Shown here: positions 11,310 through 22,065 of the stretch, in pieces
How positions within the stretch are numbered: the stretch's first letter is position 1
How the letters are laid out: every line of letters starts with the position of its first letter
DNA from: Allantophomopsis cytisporea
Taxonomy: Eukaryota; Ascomycota; Leotiomycetes; Phacidiales; Phacidiaceae
Reading direction: 5' to 3'
DNA: 64,000 nt
Assembly: GCA_024752435.1 (NCBI GenBank)
Contig: CP103036.1
Coordinates: 1,550,001-1,614,000, forward strand
Position numbers and translations under genes: made by a program
Notes under the pieces: model-generated
Database searches by the model: none
What the model saw: the letters and a program-made list of their open reading frames with translations, nothing else
Told to the model about the DNA's origin: nothing

Positions 11310-12317
11310 ATGAGTCGAGAACAACCTTCGATTGCGTACCTAGGGCCTAAGGCTTCATACGCTTGGCAAGCAGCTTGTAAATTGTTTCCCGAGAGCGAGT
11401 TTCATCATACGCCAATTCCGACTATCGAGGACGTATTTGAAGCAGTCCAATCTGGCAAAATTGATCGCGGCGTGGTACCTTATCAAAACTCTTCCAACGG
11501 AATCGTACTGCAAGTACTTGATATATTCGCCAACAGAACAGCATTGTATCCCAATGTCTACATTTCCGGAGAAGCGTTCCTGAAGATCGACCACTGCCTC
11601 CTCGGCTTTCCAGCTGCGTCGAAAGAGTTGACTCCTCCACATACACCTCTTGGGAGAGGAAATGAGCTTCCCGCCGAAGCAATCTCATCAACTTCGAAAC
11701 CCAATTTTCAGCATATCAAGCACGTTTACTCTCACTCGGCAGGCCTTGGCCAGTGCTCGAAATTTCTGTCAAAATATCTTCCACACGCTACTCGGCATGA
11801 AGTACCCTCTACAGCTGCCGCAGCCCAGATCGCAGCGAATGATCCCAACAACGAATCTGCCTCTATCGGAAGTATATCCGTGTTGCAGGACAACCAACTA
11901 TCAATCAAAGTCCTTGCTGAGAGAATCCAAGACGCCCCTGACAACACCACACGATTTTTTGTCCTGAAACGCGTTGTTCCGACATGGCAGTATGAGCCTG
12001 GCTCGACGGAGGATGTGCTAGCTCGCAAGACAGGAGAGAAGCGAATCGTCTCGATAACTTTTGTACTTGATCAGTCAAAACCAGAGGCTCTCACTGATGC
12101 CCTGACGATCTTTAAGAGCAACAAGCTTAATGTGAGATACATAACTTCGCGCCCTACTCACGACGCTGCATGGGATCTTCGGTATTATGTGGAGCTTTCG
12201 TTCGTATGGGATGAGACGATAGGGAATTCACTTGTGGATAAGTCCTTGAAAGAACTGGCTTTGGTTTCGCGAGAAAGGAGCTGTCTTGGGGCTTGGGGTA
12301 CCACTCCTCATTGGTAA
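11310..12317 (+). CDS. pha2: Prephenate dehydratase
   Basis: Converts prephenate to phenylpyruvate in phenylalanine biosynthesis, in the cytosol. It is a single exon of 335 residues. The PDT domain runs from IAYLGPKASYAWQAA (residues 8-22), where the family has YLGPxGTYS, through GVVPYQNSSNG (54-64) to DNTTRFFVL (211-219); the Thr-Arg-Phe at 214-216 is the conserved catalytic TRF motif. A C-terminal ACT domain occupies about 245-330, with ITSRP at 278-282 in the place of the phenylalanine-binding ESRP motif, so feedback inhibition by phenylalanine is expected. Two small oddities: the usual VPxEN motif has Gln59 rather than Glu, and residues 105-133 form a low-complexity insert. Start ATG is preceded by ACACA. 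The next gene, at 12870-13459, is convergent. Confidence 0.95.
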   Translation: MSREQPSIAYLGPKASYAWQAACKLFPESEFHHTPIPTIEDVFEAVQSGKIDRGVVPYQNSSNGIVLQVLDIFANRTALYPNVYISGEAFLKIDHCLLGFPAASKELTPPHTPLGRGNELPAEAISSTSKPNFQHIKHVYSHSAGLGQCSKFLSKYLPHATRHEVPSTAAAAQIAANDPNNESASIGSISVLQDNQLSIKVLAERIQDAPDNTTRFFVLKRVVPTWQYEPGSTEDVLARKTGEKRIVSITFVLDQSKPEALTDALTIFKSNKLNVRYITSRPTHDAAWDLRYYVELSFVWDETIGNSLVDKSLKELALVSRERSCLGAWGTTPHW

Positions 12318-12869
12318 AATTTGTGTGCACCAATAGTGCTTTTATTTATCGATATGCGCATAGATATGTTGGAAATAATATGGATGTGATCCTCAGTGGG
12401 TTTTGAATACATGTCGAAACAGTTTCTGTTTTTTTTGGGGGGAGCCATAGAACATGAGACTTTGGGACGTCTGAACATCGAAATTGATGTGCTAAAGGCA
12501 GTTGAAATGGAAGAACCGCATGTTCGAGTCTGAGAATTTCTTAATGTTCATAAGGCGGATGTTCCACCGATTTGCTAGGATCAATTGCCGTATTCATGAT
12601 GAACGTACACATCCCGCAATGCACTGATTATGCTATACAATGTTCACCGGTGACTAAGAGCTTATGTGCTTTGAGGAATTGTTTATTTTAACATCGACAG
12701 GTCGCTGTATTATAACTAACGTGTAAATGCCTACTCAGGATTAAGCAGAGATATCCTGGCATTATGCAGAAACCGTCTAGAGCAGAGGCTGTTATGCTTA
12801 GTTCGATATACACTTCTTATGTTGTAGGCGATGCCCATCTCACCTCTCCATCAAGCCTCCTTTTTTCCT
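12318..12869. other. Intergenic between convergent genes
   Basis: 550 bases shared by the 3' ends of prephenate dehydratase (+) and the secreted-protein gene (-). No gene seen. Confidence 0.6.
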
Positions 12870-13459
12870 CTAATCCGTCCCACTAAGATCAATAGCAGTA
12901 GCCGTTTGCCCTGCAGCTGCCTTATCAAGCGCAACGTTGGTCGCGAGCTTTGTCTGCTGCGTGCTCAACTGGCTCGCAAGAGTCGTATCGCCCTGCGCCT
13001 GCTCAATCTGCAGTCTCAGAACATCCGTCTGCAGCTTGAGCACCTTGTTCTTGATCTTTCCGTTTTGCAGTGCCGTACCGGCTGTTGTACCGGTGCCACC
13101 AGCTGCGGCGATAGCATCGTTGAAACCGCCTGTCTCCGTCTCAGCGGACTCGGAGATTTGTGCAGCGGAAGCGATTATGGCAAGGTCTGAGGCGGCGACG
13201 CCTGCGAGGTCACTTTGGTCGATCTGTGAGGTGTTAAAGATTGGAGGAGAGTAGGTGAGAGATGAGCGATTACGGGAAATTTTGCGTTCACTTCAGCCAA
13301 TGCGTTGCCCGCTACGCCGCTGGATACTGAGAAGTCGTTGTATGTTGTTGCTGTGAGCACGCCTTTTGATGCGGTGCTGGCTTTTGTTGACTTGGGTGTC
13401 GGAGCAGCAAGGGAGGAAAGAGCTAGGGAGAGGAGAACGGCAAAGGTTGAGAATTGCAT
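12870..13459 (-). CDS. Small secreted cysteine-free Ala-rich protein
   Basis: Predicted extracellular protein of 179 residues. Exons on the minus strand are 13459-13274 and 13223-12870, joined across a 50-nt GT..AG intron. Residues 1-19 (MQFSTFAVLLSLALSSLAA) are a clear signal peptide with cleavage likely before Pro20. The mature part has no cysteine. It has a Ser/Thr-rich start, an Ala-rich middle (about 75-110) and a heptad-like helix around 115-160 (VLKLQTDVLRLQIEQAQ). The final residues are polar. It resembles the small secreted proteins common in Pezizomycotina secretomes, some of which are induced in planta, but I cannot name a characterised family. The absence of cysteines argues against a hydrophobin, cerato-platanin or typical disulfide-rich effector. 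Confidence 0.8.
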
Positions 13460-14242
13460 TGTGGGCGATAAGATGTGAGTGCAGTTGGGGTATCTTCTTC
13501 CAAAGGAAATGGAAGTTAAATAAAAGACAGCGCGGCTGTAGAGACAGTATCTGAGGTGGCAATGAATGATGGATTTTTTCCTTTTTTTCTTTCTCTCTTT
13601 CTTTTTTGAAAGATTATGGCTCTCTTATATGAGCTGGTTTTTTAATGGTCAAATGTCAAGGGATTCGATGAAATCTCTTGATGAGACTGACAAAGCTTAT
13701 GGAACAAAGTGAAATGGACGATTAGCACGACAAGGGAATATTCCTCCAATGACAAAGTGAGACTTCATACTTAACGTTTTATATCCTCGTGAAAATCCGA
13801 GCGGGAGAAGGGTTCAAGAGGACATGAGATGAATGCATTGAAATTCTGTCTTTCCAGAGACATGGAGTGTTGCGGATCGTGATCGGGGTGTTTGAGCCGG
13901 GGTATCAAGGGACAATTTGGAGGCGAGAAAGGCATTCGTGACGTCCATCATCCCAACCAAAAACATGTCCGGTTTCTCACTTACCAATAGATATGCGCTG
14001 CTAGAAAACCGGCACGCAGAGTCCTCGCTGGACAAATCTTCCATGAAATAAGGTAGAGGAGGGTAAAGTCAAGTAGAGTAGACGAACACTTTCCCGAACC
14101 GACGTCAGTAAAGGCGCATAGATCCGACAAACGAAAATCTAATCTAATCTTATCGGCCCAAATTCTCAACTTTACCTTGCCTTATCCTTCACGAAAAGCA
14201 CAGTTCCAGTCCAGCCACAACAAGCCCAGAATCGGATCAGAA
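13460..14242. other. Divergent promoter, secreted protein / RRP41
   Basis: 780 bases between two divergently transcribed genes. There is a T-rich run near 13570-13610 on the secreted-protein side and a short AATCT repeat near 14138-14152 on the RRP41 side. No gene seen. Confidence 0.55.
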
Positions 14243-15087
14243 ATGCCTCTCGACACATCCTCCTACGCGCTCGCGCTGCTGCGCCTTGATGGTCGTCGGT
14301 GGAATGAGCTCAGACGCCTCACAGCGCAAATCTCCACCCAGGCATCCGCCGATGGCTCGTCATACCTCGAGATGGGCAACACGAAAGTAATTTGCACGGT
14401 ATCCGGGCCGTCAGAGGGGAAGCGGGTTGGTGGTGGTGGTGGAGGCAGCGATGGTGATGCACAGGTCAGGGTTGAGATTAGCGTTGCGGGATTCAGTGGT
14501 GTGGACAGGAAGCGGAGGGCAAGAAGTGATAAGTAAGTATCTTCCTATAGCTTGTATGCAGTCCATGTCATTGAGTTATGAACTACGGTGGTCTTTGTTG
14601 CTAACTGTTTGACAGGAGAACCTCCGAAATGCAATCTACTATCGCAAATACTTTCCAGTCAACCCTTTTCACTCATCTGTACCCTCATTCTACCATCACC
14701 GTTTCGCTTCATATCCTCTCGCAGGATGGCTCCCTCCTCGCCGCCTGCCTCAATGCGTCAACGCTCGCTCTCATCGATGCGGGAATTCCAATGGCCGACT
14801 ACATTGTGTCCTGCACTGCGGGCTCGACATCATCGTACTCGTCCAACGACGAAACAGCTGATCCACTGCTCGATCTGAACGGCATGGAGGAGCAGGAATT
14901 GCCATACCTGACGGTTGCCACGCTCGGAGCGACGGACAAGGTTGCTGTTTGTGTGATGGAGAGTAGATGTCAGGTGGGCCGATTAGAAGGGATGTTGGCT
15001 GTAGGTGTCGACGGCTGTAAACAGGTCAGGCGCATTTTGGATGGCGTTGTGAGAAGGCAGGGAAAGAAGATTCTCGAGGAGGTTTGA
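14243..15087 (+). CDS. RRP41: Exosome core subunit Rrp41/Ski6 (RNase PH family)
   Basis: Subunit of the six-member RNase PH ring of the eukaryotic RNA exosome, acting in 3'-5' RNA processing and decay in nucleus and cytoplasm. Exons 14243-14532 and 14616-15087 join across an 83-nt intron in frame, giving 253 residues, the normal family length. The start region LDGRRWNELRRLTAQIS matches the Rrp41 N terminus (DGRR..ElR), followed by GSSYLEMGNTKVICTVSGP. The second exon has LSQDGSLLAACLNASTLALIDAG, the typical conserved core strand and helix, and MADYIVSCTAGS. A Gly-rich loop (residues about 62-68) in the first exon is longer than usual. As in yeast, the subunit is expected to be catalytically inactive. 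An ATG at 14243 was chosen because no earlier in-frame ATG exists in the frame. Confidence 0.95.
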
Positions 15088-16009
15088 GCTTGATACCCAG
15101 GTGGCGCGAAGGCGTTTGGAGGGAAGTCAAAAAAAAGTCTTTTTCAAGGAGGAGAGGAGTCATCAATTTTGATGGGGGAATGAGGGATGATCATGCGTGG
15201 AATAGGTGCTTCCAATCCTATGGAACCGCATGGAAGATTATGGGGCTGATATTAGCCTTTTGTTTACTATGCGATGCCTCGAAACTCTCTGAGATGGACT
15301 TAGTGGACATATAGAGCAGCCGAAATCAAGAGATGATAGCAAGGGACAGAGAGAGAAAAAGTCCCTGTTGGTGTGACAGTCGCTGATATACACAAATGTA
15401 CTCTATCAAAAGCAAAAATTCATCTAAGTAAGACTATTGTATAGTGCCGATGAAAAAGTAACTTCTATGACTTGCACCATCTATGATTGAGCCACGCACC
15501 AGATTGGACGGTCTCAATGGCACTTTTCACCCTGAAAGTAAGACCTGAGGAGATACTATTCTTACACCAACAGGCACATTAGTGTTTCTATTTGGCCGTA
15601 TCGTACGACTTTCCAGATAGTCAGGAAAAGTCTAGATAGAGTTTTGCTCCAATTGTGAAACCTTATCTGGAGTAAATTGCGCGAGGCTTAAAAGCTTTGA
15701 GTAGATGAACTTTTGCTATCAAGTCTATTATCACCGTTCATATATTCATCTAATGATTATGATTCCGTCACACATTGAAGGTTTAATGCCGGTTCTGCGA
15801 TCGATGACAAATGTTGAAGCATACAAGAACAGACAAGCAAATTATTTGATCATTTGTCTATTAGAGCGACATCGTTGTCTTTGTAAGGACTAATCATTTA
15901 ATCTGTTGCTGAGGCCTCTCTTGGATTATGTATGTTAATCGTGTACTCAACATATATACGCTCATCCACTCTCGCCCCGATCCAGAGCAGATGGGCACTT
16001 CTGCCACAA
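15088..16009. other. Intergenic between convergent genes
   Basis: About 920 bases holding the 3' ends of RRP41 (+) and SLX4 (-). No coding frame or repeat stands out. Confidence 0.6.
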
Positions 16010-18514
16010 TCAGTACTTCTTAGCAGCCCCGCCATTCCTCAAATTCTCCTTCCACAAACAACACACGCTGCGCGCCTCACACCATGCCTTCACCTCCTTT
16101 CCCGCAATCTCCCCCTCCCACCCCACACTACTCAAAACCCCACCATTTAGCCATTCCGTAAACTCCTCAATTACTATAGGATCATATAGCAATATCTTTT
16201 CATGCCAGCTCGGGTTCACATCATCGCTACTCCTAGGCGCAGACGTAACAGCCTCCATAATAGCGCGCTGCAACTCGAGCGAAGGTGGCGGATCGCGCAT
16301 CTTCTCCTTAGCGGCTTTCTTCGCACGTGGCGAGGGACTGCGACTGCGGCTGCGGCGGGTAGTGGATGTGGCTTTGGGAGTGCGGGTCTTGCCTTTTCGG
16401 GATTTCAGGGACAGCGGCGTGTCACTCTCACTGTCCAATTCTACAACTTTCTTTGGAGAACGCTTGGGAGATGCGGGTGGTTGTGCGGACGGCGGAGGCA
16501 GGCTGGCATCTGGGTTGAGCAGCCGTTGTTGGCCTAGCCAGCAGCGTTCGAGAAGCAGAATCATCTGATCACGCGACTTAACAGGCTTAAAACCGTAGGA
16601 GGCTATTTCGCGACTGAGTTTGGCTGTTGTGCGTGTTGAAAAATCAGGTTGGGTGATGATTGTTGATTTCTTGGCAGAAGCTTTGGGCTTGGACCTTGGT
16701 TTCGATGATCCTGGAACTGGAGAGTTGACAGTCTGTTTATGAGGCTTGGGAGGGCTGTTCTGTAATCGGTCACGTATGGCTGCTTCGACTGGTCCAATAG
16801 GCTTTGAAGTTGCGTTTGAAGGGTGAGATGGAGTGTAGCCCATCTCATCTACATCCAACCACTCTGAGTGTTTGTCTGGCACAGGCAACACTGAACTCTC
16901 TGTGTGCGAGTCATCCATATTCAGAGGCGCTTCATTCATGACCGGTGATTGACACAGTTCATCTACATCATGCCATACGTCGTCTTGCTTCAGCTCCGGT
17001 AGCTTTGGGGATGAAGCAACCGGCAACTCATCAAGCTCAGTAGTGGTCTTGAGGGTTATCGGAGACTCAGACAAGTCGACTACCTCCACTTCCATCAAGT
17101 CACCGTTGAGCCCTCGTGAAGAAGCTTGCCAGAGACCTCGTTTTCCTTCGTATGAAGATGTTCGCCGTCCGGTGCCATGTGGTTTAGCATTAGAAGGCTC
17201 ATCCTTCCAGTCAGCAAAAGGGTCATCATCCACTTGGTTCGATTCAAGCATCGCCTGGTGTAAGTCTCGCAGAAGGGTAGGCGAGTCTTCTCGTGCCAAT
17301 TGACTTGATGTACCAAACACAAAATCTTGCTTATCAAGCTGCTTTAGTGCAGATTTGGGTGATAACAAAACAGGTACAGTGACTGCGTTCTTCTTACCCT
17401 TAGTAGGTTTGCTATTCTTTTTGACTGGACTTCGAGATCTCGATTTTGGTTTCTCAAGCTGACCTCCATTCTCTAAAGGGAAGTATTGTAATAGCGGAGC
17501 TTCTTTCTCAGAACTTTCTTGTTCAGTCTCAACAGCATAGGCTGAGGTTGCCAGGTCGGTAATAGTCCTTGCCTTCTTTCTAATAGCCTTGACTTTTGTA
17601 ACAGGTTGTAAGTCTTTACTAGGTTCCCTCGTGTTCACAAGCTCGATAAGCTTTCTCTTCCGAATACCAACCGCCGTTGGAAGAGGCTTTGGTGCAGGGC
17701 TCTCTTTATTAGCATAACCAAATGTCCCAAGCAAATTTGTGAATTTGTTCAATTTGCCAGACGTAGATTCATCATCGATAGTACTTATTTCGGCATTCGC
17801 TAGTGTTGCAATTGTGTTCGTGGAACTCTCTCCAACTGGCGTCCAATCTCTTCGTCGCCTCGAAGCAGCCTCCAACTGCAATGAAGCGGGTTCGCCAGTA
17901 GCCTTGTCAACAAGAGCTTTTACTGCGACTATACTCTTTGTAGTTTTCCTCGGTTTCTTCGCCTCGGTTGACGCCGTGGTGGTTTTAGTGACCTTTCCTT
18001 TGGGGATCTTCGATTGTTTTTCAATATCCGTTTTCTTTGCTCGAGGCTTGCGCACAGGTTTCTCTTTCAATATTGAGTCGGCTTCTGCATCTTCCACGAC
18101 TTTCTTTGCTCGAGATTTTCTGGGTTTCTTCTCGGTAGTTTCTGAACTTTCTGTAACCTTTTTCGCCCTTAGCTTTCGAGCAACTTTTGGCTTCGTAGCG
18201 TCGGCCGGTTTTGTCTCGTCGACAGTATTATCAACCCCGGGCAGCTTGAACTTTTGAATCGCATCAACAGCTTCTTCCGTTGTGTTTTCTGTATGCGCTG
18301 AGAGTTTCTGTAATAATTGCGCAGCTGTCGTAAAGCTTGAAGTGGCGTTCTTACATGTTGATGCTGCTCGATTTCCTGTTCTCAGACATGACAACTTTCC
18401 ACCGAGATTGCTAGGTGATGGAAGTGGTGACGAGGACATTGGAGTATCAAACACATCAACATGAGATGCTCTGGCAGGCGATGAAACCAGGGAGATGACA
18501 TCTACAGTCGCCAT
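16010..18514 (-). CDS. SLX4: Structure-specific endonuclease subunit SLX4
   Basis: Nuclear scaffold that activates the Slx1 nuclease for cutting branched DNA during replication and recombination repair. It is a single exon of 834 residues from the ATG at 18514; the frame continues upstream but only to a TTG, so MATVDVISLVSSP is taken as the start. Most of the protein is disordered and rich in Lys/Ser/Pro, with many KPRKxRAKK-type basic repeats (residues about 105-190) that may bind DNA. Near residues 630-655 is SREIASYGFKPVKSRDQMI, the SAP-like Slx4 signature. The last 65 residues (WHEKILLYDPIVIEEFTEWL ... CLWKEN) form the conserved C-terminal domain that binds Slx1. The gene is divergent from RPS21 with 478 bases between starts. 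Confidence 0.93.
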   Translation of the reverse strand: MATVDVISLVSSPARASHVDVFDTPMSSSPLPSPSNLGGKLSCLRTGNRAASTCKNATSSFTTAAQLLQKLSAHTENTTEEAVDAIQKFKLPGVDNTVDETKPADATKPKVARKLRAKKVTESSETTEKKPRKSRAKKVVEDAEADSILKEKPVRKPRAKKTDIEKQSKIPKGKVTKTTTASTEAKKPRKTTKSIVAVKALVDKATGEPASLQLEAASRRRRDWTPVGESSTNTIATLANAEISTIDDESTSGKLNKFTNLLGTFGYANKESPAPKPLPTAVGIRKRKLIELVNTREPSKDLQPVTKVKAIRKKARTITDLATSAYAVETEQESSEKEAPLLQYFPLENGGQLEKPKSRSRSPVKKNSKPTKGKKNAVTVPVLLSPKSALKQLDKQDFVFGTSSQLAREDSPTLLRDLHQAMLESNQVDDDPFADWKDEPSNAKPHGTGRRTSSYEGKRGLWQASSRGLNGDLMEVEVVDLSESPITLKTTTELDELPVASSPKLPELKQDDVWHDVDELCQSPVMNEAPLNMDDSHTESSVLPVPDKHSEWLDVDEMGYTPSHPSNATSKPIGPVEAAIRDRLQNSPPKPHKQTVNSPVPGSSKPRSKPKASAKKSTIITQPDFSTRTTAKLSREIASYGFKPVKSRDQMILLLERCWLGQQRLLNPDASLPPPSAQPPASPKRSPKKVVELDSESDTPLSLKSRKGKTRTPKATSTTRRSRSRSPSPRAKKAAKEKMRDPPPSLELQRAIMEAVTSAPRSSDDVNPSWHEKILLYDPIVIEEFTEWLNGGVLSSVGWEGEIAGKEVKAWCEARSVCCLWKENLRNGGAAKKY

Positions 18515-18992
18515 TCTGGAAGAGATAATCGACGAGAGTCTGCGACTAGCGCATTGCGATTTGGAAAGTAGGAACGACACTGTCAATGATAGCGATTACG
18601 CTCATTAATCGCTAAAATCATAAATAACATCGAGCAATTGTGTTTTTGGAAAAGTAACAGAGTGACCACAATGCCATCAACACTCCGTCGCGAGGCCGCC
18701 ATAAGGCATGAATACTAACAATACGCTTTGGCCGTCCACGCTTCCCCAGATCTTTTTCGCGCGCAGAATCACGAAGTCACGTTCCATGATCGCTCGGCCA
18801 CTGAGCAGCATGGTCGTGGTCCACTTATCAAGGCCTCAGACACAAGGCCACCAACCTTCGGAGCTCGTCAAAAAACCTTAGCGCCTCGCACAATCAATTT
18901 CGCCAAATCCATTGCGACGACAACACTCAACTTCTCTCGACAACCACGAATCTCACCAATTTCCCCCGACTACTCATACACAAGTCGCCAAA
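18515..18992. promoter_or_regulatory. Shared divergent promoter SLX4 / RPS21
   Basis: 478 bases between the two start codons. It must carry both core promoters and the 5' leaders. I see no clear TATA box or defined operator; the RPS21-proximal 200 bases are C/A-rich, as in many fungal ribosomal protein leaders. Confidence 0.5.
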
Positions 18993-19329
18993 ATGGAGAA
19001 CGACAAGGGAGAACTCGTTGACCTGTACGCCATCACCCAGATGATCCAGAATCGATCGCACAACGAACCTCTGCTAACATGAATTGCTCTTCAGTTACGT
19101 CCCACGCAAGTGCAGCGCCACCAACCGCATCATCAAGGCCAAGGACCACGCTTCCGTCCAGATCTCCGTCGCAAAGGTCGACGAGAACGGCAGATACACT
19201 GGTGAGAACCAGGTCTACGCCCTCTCCGGTTTCGTTCGTGCCATGGGCGAGAGCGACGACTCCCTCAACAGACTCGCTCAGCGTGATGGTCTCCTCAAGA
19301 ACGTCTGGTCTGGATCCAAGCAAAGATAA
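18993..19329 (+). CDS. RPS21: 40S ribosomal protein S21
   Basis: Small-subunit ribosomal protein, 88 residues, the normal length. Exon 1 is only 32 nt (18993-19024, MENDKGELVDL); a 70-nt intron follows; exon 2 is 19095-19329. The joined protein reads LVDLYVPRKCSATNRII, then KDHASVQISVAKVD and GFVRAMGESDDSLNRLAQRD, the standard eS21 sequence. An intron directly after the first dozen codons is typical of ribosomal protein genes in filamentous fungi. High, growth-linked expression is expected from the family. Confidence 0.97.
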
Positions 19330-22065
19330 ATGCATATGGTTTTAGGTACGAAGTCGATGTCAATATGGGATTTATGAGATTGGCACTGACGAAGTGCAGT
19401 TTTTCGTTCTGGGATATGGAAGGACACCGGGTTGTGAAGGTTTTGCGGGCTTGCTTGGCATTCTGAGATAGTCACAACGCATATGTGATCAAATAACAAC
19501 GACGATTCCCTCCAACTCGATTCGAATCTTTCCATGTGATTTATTTGATGGTGCTGGACAACTGAGGATCACGAATATACGGCTCTTCAGATTTCCTCGT
19601 ACGAGCCTTCGGGTAAACCTTTGGTTCGAGGAGTCAGACGGCTACTTGTAGCTTGTCAGCCGAAGATTGATATCAAGCTGGCCTTCTGAAGAGCTGTGAC
19701 GTTAGAGCATCTCGTTGGAGCACAGATACGGGCTGGACACTTTTGCACGAATCTTTGAAATTGTGACTTACCTATGAATAAAGAAAGGTAAGGTCTATGG
19801 CTCATTCATATCTGGATGAACGGAAATAATGTAGGGATTTCTGCCAGTGATTAGCCTTTCTATGTTGGCTTTCAAGCCTACTTCTTCGATTTCTTCATGG
19901 TAGTAAATTCTTACTTCATTCTGTCACATCATTACTTTTTAGTATGCTCAAAGGGATATTCAGTTATTAGAGACTAAGCAGGTACCGCTCAAGGTCATAC
20001 GAGGCTAGCGAGGTAGGATTGTAGAACTCACATAGGAGATATGTTTACAGGGAAATTGCATAACAAGAATACCTTCGGCAAATGGCTCATGGAATTATGG
20101 ATTGTCCAGCCGGGGGGAAGCTAACATCATCCAGCAGACCAATGAGAGCACTTCAGATGGTTGATATTGAGTCTCTTGAGGGAGAACTTTCACTCAAACT
20201 CATAAGGTTATACCATACTTCGATCATTTGAGCTGTCTGTTACTACATGAAGATATAGCATCTCATGCTCAATGGTTTTGGAACATTTAATAGCGATGAT
20301 AACAGCATGAGAAATAGATAACAACGTTCCTGAAAGCCTTATTGTCACCATCTCTCTTCATCCATCACCTGCCGACCCGGAAGCATAGAACATTATCCCA
20401 GCCGTTAGGAGGTCAGTAATAACATTTTTAGTGTGATTAAGAATCTTGAAAACACACTGTACCCAAGAGGAACCACACTATGAATGATTAGCCACTACTT
20501 GTATACTATTTACAGTAATCAACCTTTTTCTTCTTCCAGTCCCTTACTAAGTGGTTGATCTCAAGATGTCCTACACTATCTAGCACATTCTTGTGGAGAT
20601 ATGTCTATATAAAGCACCTGATATTAATCTGTATCATTTTAACTTGTGCATATTCCCCTTTCAAGTTCTCATGAACGGCCTGATCCTATCATACAAGTAG
20701 TGTGCATAAATAATTTACTTCTTTAATTATTGAATTCGCCGTTGATTTCTTGAAGCCTATAGGTTTCTGCTTTTAAGTTCTACTACTGATATTTCCAAAC
20801 GCGTACGCCTCAAGATAATTTGCAAAGCTCACCTTTATTGATGTAGCCACAATGCGGGATTTGGCTTGTTTTGAATTATCCATTAATACTCAAACTGATC
20901 ATCACAGATCTACGCATATTCCCAGCAACACGCCATTCCTCTAAAATTTCGTTCCGTTGTGTACGTGTTTTCTTCCCTTTAATTTATCTTGAGAAGTCTT
21001 GTTTGTTATATTAAGATTTGCTTTCTTTATCTTCGTTTATTTATTCAATGTAGAGAAGTAGCTGAAGTAGTTCGAAGTAATATATCTGATAGCTCCCCAT
21101 ACCCATAAGCTAGGTAGCACCAAGACGTTGGGACTAATATAAAGTCAAAGTATCTTAATATCAAAATACCTGTCCATGTCTGAAGTAGATTGGCATTTTT
21201 GGTAGAATATGCTTTATGTAGTATGTAAGTAAATAATTCTTAACAACATTCACGTGCTACCTATCAAGTGCTACCACTCAAAAGATTGTTGTTAGTATGA
21301 AAAAATAATTGCTGATCTACATGGGGTATTTGTCTCCTATTAGATGACGAAGCTGTATTTCCAAAAAATAAAGACAATCTCCTACAAACCTTTGCTTTTC
21401 CGTGAATGGCATTGCCGAAATCTTTGCTTTACAATCAAATGTTTGTTTAAATTCTCCATGATTCGATTTTTGAGAAGTCAGGCCATCCAATTGCAAATTG
21501 GAAATTATAAATGGACAGCCGCCAACGAAATATTCGAGCATTCTGTAAGTTTTGAGAAATAAGAGCATCTGTTTGGGCTAATTATTGAGATCCTGATCCA
21601 ATTAAGGATTTCATACCGAGTAAAGGCAAAGGGCGGTAGTGTTCCACTATACTAACTTATCGTCGTTACTCAAATAATGACCCCGCACCATCTTCCGCTA
21701 TGTGCTTATTCAACATCCTCAACTCCTGATTTCTGTTTACAGATCAAACCCCCACGACCCCTCCCTAGCAACGTAAAGAGATTTATGAAGCGAAGTTCCA
21801 GTGACCAAATATATCGTGCTGACATAATACGCTAAGAAATGGCTGAACAAGAGTCTCAACCACTTGTATGAAACCGAACTGTATCATGCCACAGCAAAGG
21901 CACAGCACAGAAGTGGTAGCCCCCTCAACTGGAAGGTTTCCGGAGGAGTACTACGTGTATAAGTATCGCATGCTCGAATTGGTTATCCTGATAGCGTTGT
22001 GATTGCAGTCTTCGTCTTCAAAGAAATTCAAAAAGCTGAAAAGATATAAATTTATATTCACAATC
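19330..22065. other. Intergenic, 2.7 kb, AT-rich
   Basis: No coding frame longer than about 80 codons with protein-like composition. The sequence is AT-rich, especially 20400-21600. It contains no recognisable repeat or RNA gene. Confidence 0.6.

Noticed and set aside
17230..17250. GGTTCGATTC word resembling a tRNA B-box
   Set aside because: It lies inside the SLX4 coding sequence, without a matching A-box or acceptor stem.
18515..18586. Upstream extension of the SLX4 frame by 24 codons
   Set aside because: It begins with TTG, not ATG. The first ATG is at 18514 and gives a sensible N terminus.
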